From NCBI GenBank assembly GCA_963922205.1, contig CAWUHX010000172.1, forward strand, positions 711,539 through 775,538: 64,000 nt of DNA, given 5' to 3'. The notes under the pieces are model-generated. The model was not told where the DNA came from. It was given only the letters and a program-made list of their open reading frames with translations, and made no database searches. This document shows, piece after piece, positions 57,765 to 64,000 of the stretch; the stretch's first letter is position 1, and each line of letters starts with the position of its first letter. This DNA is from Romanomermis culicivorax (taxonomy: Eukaryota; Nematoda; Enoplea; Mermithida; Mermithidae). Position numbers and translations under genes: made by a program.

Positions 57765-58840
57765 ATTACTCATTATTTTTGATACTGTCAGTACATGTTC
57801 TCCACGAAATGGCAATAATTTATGGGCCTCTTTTCATTTTGTCCACTACATATGCTCTTTTTTTGTCCACTACATGTTCTCTTTAGATCGATTTTTGTTT
57901 TTCATACATTACCTTCTTAGGCCTTTTTCTTTTTTTTAGACAGCTTACAGTAGTCAGGGGTCATGGGTTAGATAAGATTATTTTGTAATATAAGCAAACA
58001 ACACATTAGATTTTTGAAAAGTCATTTAGTAGCGTTTTTCTTTTATCAAGCACAGGTGCTTTCTTCACTGCTGTCTAATGTTCTCTTCTTAGATCAATAA
58101 CATTTTTCCTGTAGGTCTTCTCTTTATTTCCACTAGGCATGCTCTTTTTCCTTTGTCCACTACACCATCTCTTTCAGATCTATGTATAATCTTTTCTGCA
58201 TGTTCTTTCTCTATGCCCCCTAGGTGTGCTCTTTTCCCTTGTTCACTTTTTCTAAATTGATTTTGGTTTTGTTACCTCACCTTTTTTCCTTTGTACACTA
58301 TATGCACCATACGTCCACTTTTTCCAGATCCAATTTTGGTGTTTTGTTTACCTTACCTTTCTCACCTTTGTGCACTACACGGACACTGTATTTCCAGTTT
58401 TTTCCAGATCGATTTTTTGCCTTACTTTTTGTGTCGTACTTGTATACTGTATGTCCATTTTTGTTCCGCATATATTTTCATTTTCCATTTTCCGTTCATC
58501 ATCGATTTTCCTTTTTCATCTACAGTAACACACCTATTACCCCAATTCCACTATTACCATAATCGAAAAATTACCGTAATTCTACTATTACGGTAACTCT
58601 AGAACATACATTTTTAACCGTGCGACCTATAAATCGACCTATATGTTTACTGTACGACCTATAAATCGACAAAGAAATTAACCGTATATGTTTACTGTAC
58701 GACCTGTAAATCCGACAAAAGCCAATCGTGTATGTTTACTGTACGACCTATAAATCGGAAAAAAGTGACAAATTATAGGTCGTACACAAAAGATAGGAGT
58801 ATCCTTAAGCGTACGACCTATACGGGCCGGCCTTACTACT
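57765..58840 (-). repeat. Polinton right TIR
   Basis: Reverse complement of 48182-49214. It is slightly longer because its tip has an additional subterminal 'gtacgacctataaatcg' unit (four units at about 58620-58800). It ends 'ccttactact'. Confidence 0.92.
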
Positions 58841-58846
58841 ACCATG
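58841..58846. repeat. Polinton target-site duplication, right (accatg)
   Basis: Exact copy of 48176-48181, directly after the right TIR. Confidence 0.95.
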
Positions 58847-58969
58847 CACGAAAACTTTCATAGAAGCACATTGAAGTCTTAAATTTGGTCATCTGCACTT
58901 CAAAAAAACAATAAAAAAAACTTCAAGCAACGAATTCTCACTTCCGACAAAAATAAAGGATGTGTAAAC

Positions 58970-59735
58970 CGCATAGTACTTAAAAAACGGTGTAAAGATA
59001 CTGAAAGGTGACCATATCTATTGAATTCCTCATAGTTTAGAATCCTTCAACCCAAAAAATCGCAGAAATACCTTTGTTTACACAAATGACTTTTTTCGTG
59101 TAAACTGACTCCGTCCATTGAATTTCCCATGGTCAGAAACATCTTCCCTCGAAAATCGCAGAAATACATTTGTTTACACTCAATATCAATTGATGTGTAA
59201 AGTGATCACTTTCATTATATTCCCAGTGGTCGAAAACCCCTCCAACAAAAAAACTCACGAAAACAGGCTTGGTTAAATCCGGAATAATTTTTTTGTGTAA
59301 AGTGACACATCCATTGAATTCCCCGTAGTCGAAAACAAAATCACGAAAATACGCTTGTTTACACCTGCGATAGTTTTTTTTTGTAAGATGATCGCATTCA
59401 TTGAATTCTCTGTGATCGAAAACCCCGCCCACCGGGAAATCACGAAAATACGTTTGTTTACACACGGGATAATTTTTGGTGTAAAGTGATCACATTCATT
59501 GAATTCCTCGTCGTCGAAAATCCCCTTCACAAGAAAATTAAGGCAGTACGCTTGTTTACATCATGGATAATTTATTTGTGTAAAGTGAGGACGTCTATTG
59601 AATTCCCCGCAGTCGAAAACTCCCTCCACTGAAAAATCACAGAAATACGCTTGTTTGCACCCGGGATAATTTTTCGTGTAAAGTGACCGCGTCCATCCAA
59701 TTCCCAATGGTCGAAAACCCTTGCAGCCCAAAAAT
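58970..59735. repeat. ~98-bp minisatellite, about seven to eight units
   Basis: Units of about 93-99 bp repeat 'gaaatacgcttgtttacac', 'gataatttttgtgtaaagtg', 'tccattgaattcc' and 'gtcgaaaaccc'. The word tgttta occurs at about 59075, 59171, 59356, 59455, 59553 and 59652. The units differ by 10-25 percent by eye. Minus-strand frames through the array are repeat translations. It begins about 125 bp beyond the Polinton. Confidence 0.88.
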
Positions 59736-60479
59736 CTCAATAGGCTACAGGTTTATTTGAAACGGCTAAAAAATTAGTTGTGCATTATGCTGCAAAAAAT
59801 TATTTTTTTGAACCCATAAGTATTATATAACAAAATTGGGGGAATTTTGCGTTTTCCGGCACTTTGGACAACCATATAATTGAATTGAGGCCATATATTT
59901 CAAAAAGAAAATTCGCATTTGAGATTACACCCCCAAGATGCTTAGGCCGAAGTATGGAGGTTGGATATGGCACACCGATTGCTGGGCATGGTGGAACTGG
60001 GGGGTCTCAAAAAGTGCGTTTTTTACCTGTTTTTGGGGCCCCACCGCGCACCACTTGCAGATAGAAGCGAAATGACAAAAGGCACCCCATAGTTTGCCCC
60101 TATGCCCGATATTATGCAAAAAACCCGAAGGTTCTAGCTCTTACCGTTTTGGCTCTAGGGGAGGACATGAAATTTGGGGCCCAAGTATATTATAGGTTGA
60201 CGCTGTCGCGCCACCTACGATATGGAAGTGATTTATTTCAAGTCTGATGCTTTGTTTTTTCTTTATGTCGACACCTAATGCTTTAAGATCATATAATCTG
60301 AAATATAAGATTTCGAGAAAAGCCAACTTTTCTTGGTCAAGAATTGAAAATTAAAATTTATGAGTTAAAATAGTCACCTGCTTTTTTGTAGATAACCCCA
60401 TGACTGTACACAAAGTTTTATCATTTTTCTTGGGAAACTAGGACATCGTGAACTATCCACTGCATGAGGAAATTTTCGG
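59736..60479. other. Unassigned interval
   Basis: Contains GC-richer stretches ('ggtggaactggggggtctc', 'tttggggccccaccg') and no convincing gene. The right part may belong to the dispersed repeat that follows. Confidence 0.4.
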
Positions 60480-61290
60480 TTCTTTTGAGCGTCAACTGTA
60501 GAAACACCTATTTCAGTGGAAACGACAGCTTTTTAACCATTTTTATCATCTTGTTTTCTACATTTTAAATCTTGTTGAAAAGTTTAAAATGCAAAATAGG
60601 AAAAAACTTTTTATACCCCATTGAGCATTGTATTTAGCATCTAATGAATGTTCAACCATATAGCTAGGTCATGTCTAGGCCAATATATTTTAAATCTCGT
60701 AAATGAACCGAAAAATGCCAAGATTCCCAGGGCTACTGTATCTATGCCAATCTTATTTTTTATGCAAAGTGAGTATTACATTATTATTTAGGATAGGTGA
60801 AACTTGTTCTATTTTGAAATGTATCAAGTGTTGATTCAGGTCGCAATTGTTAAAAATTTTTCGGATGGTATTCATACTCCAAGTCCTGCGACCCTCTGGC
60901 AGTACATTAGTTCGCATAATTTTTTGTCAGCAGGTAGAAGATTGGGAATTTTTCGGTGCTTTGAGCGTTAACGGAGTAAGTTGACTTTTCCTCTCAAAAT
61001 TTGAAGTTTCGAGCACCACTGTATTTTTAATACTTACTCTACACTAATAAATCTTACAGTAAACTGAGGCCCATTCATTGACCTAATATTGTGTAAATTT
61101 TCAGGACACGGTGTAAATTTTCAGGACACGTACCTAAACTTTCAAAAGTAGAAAGAAGTGTATGTCATAAATCGAGAATTGTCAATTTTTGAATTACTGT
61201 AGCTATGCGAGTTTTGATTTTCAGACGAAATGAATACCATTTTCGTTCCTAGCGCATCCCGTTACAACAAATGTGTGATTTCCAGGTAAG
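60480..61290 (+). repeat. Dispersed repeat, copy 2 (pairs with 60-945)
   Basis: Same order of blocks as 60-945, with a short local duplication 'cggtgtaaattttcaggaca' near 61100. Diverged, no shared reading frame. Confidence 0.75.
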
Positions 61291-61564
61291 GTTAATCGTT
61301 TACTTTTCACAACCACGCCTTAAGTACGTTTATGCGTACCAATAAGGTCTACTGAGAAGAATGGCAACGTTATTCATCTCACTTTTGGCTGTCGAATGCA
61401 ATCGCATGAATGATTGAGAATTTTCAATAATGGTAAAGCTTTTCTCTTTAGATGAGACTCCTAAGACGAATTTACGAGAGCCACTTCAGACCTTTCAAGT
61501 CGTGATTCATTGGGACTATTTAACCCCGACTTTAATTATAATGAAAAAAGGCGTATCCCCAATA

Positions 61565-62172
61565 CAGCGAAACTCACAGCGTTTCTCATTACAGCGAAGT
61601 CTCAATACAGGGAAATCTCAATACGACGATTCTCAAAAGAGCGAATACTAAAAATTTCTATGCATTAGAGTAAACGCGCACATCCTTTTTATGATAAATA
61701 TGCAAATTAGGTAAATTTAAATCGTTTTTGCTAGTTGAGATAGTCTATTTTTAGTTGCATTTGGCATTCTAATTTTCACATGCTTTTGTGCTGCAATTGC
61801 GGTAGGTACGCACGAACGGACTATTCCAAAATCACAAAAAAAATTTCTGTGAGAAACGCATTTTTTCGAAACGTTTGAAAAAACAAGAGCAAAAATTATC
61901 ATATGGATTCTTCATTAAAGTTGTTTTGTAGGCAGCTAAAAATCAAATTGATGAAATGAATGAAATGAAACAAACAAATAATAAAATAATTAAGCAGTAG
62001 GCAAAACAAAAAACGAATGATAGAGAGTTTTGAAAATTTTGAAAAAAAACGAATGATAGAGAGTTTTGAAAATTCGTTATTTTAAGAATCCGTTCTGATA
62101 CTTCGTTGGTTTGAGAATCACTGTATTGAGACTTCGCTAAATTGAGAATCGCTGTTGTGTGTTTCGCTGAAT
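61565..62172. mobile_element. Short foldback element with GCGAAR minisatellite arms
   Basis: The left arm (61565-61650) has repeated 'acagcgaaactcacagcg', 'acagcgaagtctcaatacag' and 'gacgattctcaaaagagcg'. The right arm (62070-62172) has the opposing 'ctgtattgagacttcgctaa', 'attgagaatcgctg' and 'gtgtttcgctgaat'. The core is about 420 bp and non-coding. The layout and words parallel the larger element at 33235-37140. Confidence 0.7.
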
Positions 62173-62472
62173 AGGAGACCATAAAAAATACTTAAGAATG
62201 GATTGAATGTACGACTCTTATTGTATCGCACAAAAAAGTCTAGCCAATGCCCCGAAACAAAAAAGACAGAAAATGTGGACTACGAAGTATACAACTTCTT
62301 ATACTTATACTCGTCTTTGGCGAGACTCACCTGGGACGAGTTCACCGCAATTATGACGCATTTTGATTTTTGACATAGAAAACTGCAGAATTTTCCTGTT
62401 TACATGTCAGAAAATTATCACAAAACGATGTTAAAAAATTCGCTACATAAATACATATAGGTTTTGGTTCTT

Positions 62473-63888
62473 TTAAGAGTCTTCAGACTTGTCATAATTA
62501 TTCAAATGTCGATATAACACGTCTCGATAGCGACAATTAGTAAATTTTTCGGCCGTTAAATATTGTCGTAGTTGCTCGAAGAGGCTACGTAAGGAATAAT
62601 AATTGGGTTCGTCTTCGAATCTAAAAGATATAAATTAATTGTCAAAAATTACCGGTAAGAAGTTCGAAAATTACTCGTGATTTCTACCGACGCGAAAGAA
62701 GAATAAGAGCGCTTTTTCGTGAAAAAGACCAATTAGAGTGATAAGTTTACGTAGAAGAGAGAATTTGCAAAACATGAATAAATTGACCATCCTGCAGTTT
62801 TCAACTTTTCCTCACTTGATAATCAAATTTATACGCGTGTTTTCAAAAAGTATTCATTAATGGGGTAAAACCAACCAAACGAAATTGTACCTCAAAGTAT
62901 TCAAGTAATCGTAAAAATTTTCGATATGACAAGGTAATCTGGACAGCAAATTTTCTTTCGTGGTCGTCATTTTGATATCGATCAGCGATTTCCACGAACT
63001 GGCATGTTGCCATGGCAAACTTCCGGTAAACAATATTACTAGCACATAAAGCAAACTCCATAAGTCGTCGACTCTACATTGATCCTGTTGAAATCATTGC
63101 AAATTACAATAATTTTTTTACAAATCTATCGCAAGCATGAAATAATCTAAATCTTAAATTAATGCTTTATTGTACTTTCGCTGAGGAGTACGAGATGACG
63201 TTTCTATACATTTTGTGAGTGGTCAATCAAATCTTACTTTCCCAAACGGCACTCCTGCGTGATTGATGCGTGATAATGCATTCATCGAAGCAAATAACGG
63301 GTTGCCGATGAAAGGTACATCCCCCAAAAAAGAAACAAGCTGGCCGTCGCTACTTCTATAGCGTTTAGCCGATCCGAAATCGAAAATGACTAATCTACTA
63401 AGGTGGCTAGATTTGAAAGCGAAATTCGACTGAAATATGAAAGTAATAATGTACGAGACGAGATAATAAATACGCATAAAAAACAAAATTTTGAGTGCAA
63501 GTGTAGAAACAAAAAATATAGGAATAGAACTCATTTTTCATAAACCTATATGTCATAGAATAAGCTAATATGAAAATTCAATTCCTTTGTCAGAATTCAT
63601 TGGAATTGTGAGGGAAATTTAGAACGCAATTTCGACCAAAAAAACATCACTAAAAGCTGGTAGAAAAATTACCACTTTGATATCCCGATGTACGAAATTC
63701 ACGTTATGGACAGCTTGTACTGAACTTAACATTTGACCAATAAACTGAGCGATTTCGTGGTAAGTAAAACTGCATAAATGGTTGAAGTAATAAAACTCGA
63801 CTAAGATCGGGACCCAGCAAGGTCATAACAAAGTATCTCGATCCGAAATACATGCCATGCTCAATCAAGTGCGGAGAGAATTCACATT
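62473..63888 (-). CDS. Casein-kinase-1-like Ser/Thr kinase, C-terminal four exons, one frameshift
   Basis: Exons 63888-63673, 63429-63238, 63084-62891 and 62620-62473 join with compatible phases. Motifs run in order: FVMTLLGPDLSR (CK1 'LLGPnL' block), NVNFVHRDIK with Val where Pro is usual, SNFAF, VIFDFGSAKRY (DFG), GNPLFASMNALS (activation segment), RVDDLWSLLYVL, GSLPWQHA, and the CK1-type DEPNYYSLRSLFEQLRQYL. This places it among CK1/TTBK-like kinases, which are expanded in nematodes. In the first exon the frame must shift by one near 63766-63780, at a TTTT run. That is either a pseudogenising indel or a sequence error. The ATP-binding lobe lies beyond the window. Confidence 0.82.
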
Positions 63889-63954
63889 CTAGAAAATGAG
63901 GAGCTGTGAATGAACAATCAGATTTCTAAAAAGGTCTACGAATGCTTTAAACAG

Positions 63955-64000
63955 AGTGCCCCATGGGGAGGGCTATGAGGGGGGTATTACCCTACCTAAA
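63955..64000 (+). repeat. G-rich repeat terminus, copy 3
   Basis: 'agtgccccatggggagggct' then 'atgaggggggtattacccta', matching 18269-18312. It would lie in an intron or the upstream region of the CK1-like gene and runs off the window edge. Confidence 0.7.

Larger units (their letters stand above)
48182..58840 (-). mobile_element. Polinton/Maverick element, complete ends, lacking DNA polymerase B
   Basis: The 10,659-bp element is bounded by ~1.03-1.08 kb TIRs beginning AGTAGTAAGG and by the 6-bp duplication accatg. All genes are on the minus strand, from ATPase (57269) to major capsid (49309), and most abut or overlap by a few bases. The set includes a chromodomain integrase, adenain-like protease, A32-type ATPase, double-jelly-roll major capsid, penton-like minor capsid and several small conserved Polinton proteins. 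A protein-primed polB, usually over 1,000 codons, is absent; there is no space for it. Typical Polintons are 15-20 kb. The element is therefore either non-autonomous or uses a polymerase supplied in trans. Confidence 0.95.

Noticed and set aside
59133..59530. Frames with repeated YFRDF and FNECDH motifs
   Set aside because: They are translations of the 98-bp minisatellite.

Overview
The window looks like nuclear DNA from an AT-rich invertebrate, most probably a nematode. Genes are broken by introns as short as 54-56 bases alongside introns over 1 kb, acceptors are mostly of the TTTTCAG or TTTTTAG type, and protein similarity is to animal families. The species cannot be named from sequence alone. 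There are only a few host genes. Most of the 64 kb is transposon debris, minisatellites and foldback repeats.

Host genes, left to right: the last exon of a NIM1-like protein kinase ending in a CaaX-like tail (1998-2554, +); a complete five-exon paired-class Q50 homeobox gene closest to DRGX/Prrx/aristaless types, with a 20-base micro-exon (5924-12251, +); a complete seven-exon SLC35A3-like nucleotide-sugar transporter (15449-17591, -); a candidate two-exon small secreted protein (38426-39976, -); and the C-terminal four exons of a casein-kinase-1-like gene with one apparent frameshift (62473-63888, -). Decayed pieces include LINE endonuclease and reverse transcriptase, a hAT-type transposase C-terminus, and a possible polycystin-like exon.

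The main find is a structurally complete 10,659-bp Polinton/Maverick at 48182-58840. It has ~1.03-1.08 kb terminal inverted repeats that start AGTAGTAAGG and a perfect 6-bp target duplication (accatg). It carries eleven genes, all on the minus strand and mostly abutting or overlapping. In transcription order these are a packaging-type ATPase, four small conserved or unknown genes, a chromodomain integrase, an adenain-like protease, a two-TM protein, a penton-like minor capsid protein, a pVI-like protein and a spliced major capsid protein. No protein-primed DNA polymerase B gene is present, and the protease frame stops nine residues after its catalytic Cys. The element therefore keeps particle and integration genes but seems unable to copy itself without help.

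Repeat landscape: a 1.6-kb MULE-like element with a 9-bp duplication sits in the homeobox intron. A PIF/Harbinger-like element with a TAA duplication carries two exon-like blocks. Two foldback elements have arms built from short GCGATT-type minisatellites. There is a palindrome with ~850-bp arms, an element rich in G tracts, a (CTTTT)52 microsatellite, and 98-, 120- and ~860-bp tandem repeats. A tandem pair of tRNA-like sequences lies inside an inverted-repeat element that ends 20 bp before the Polinton insertion site.
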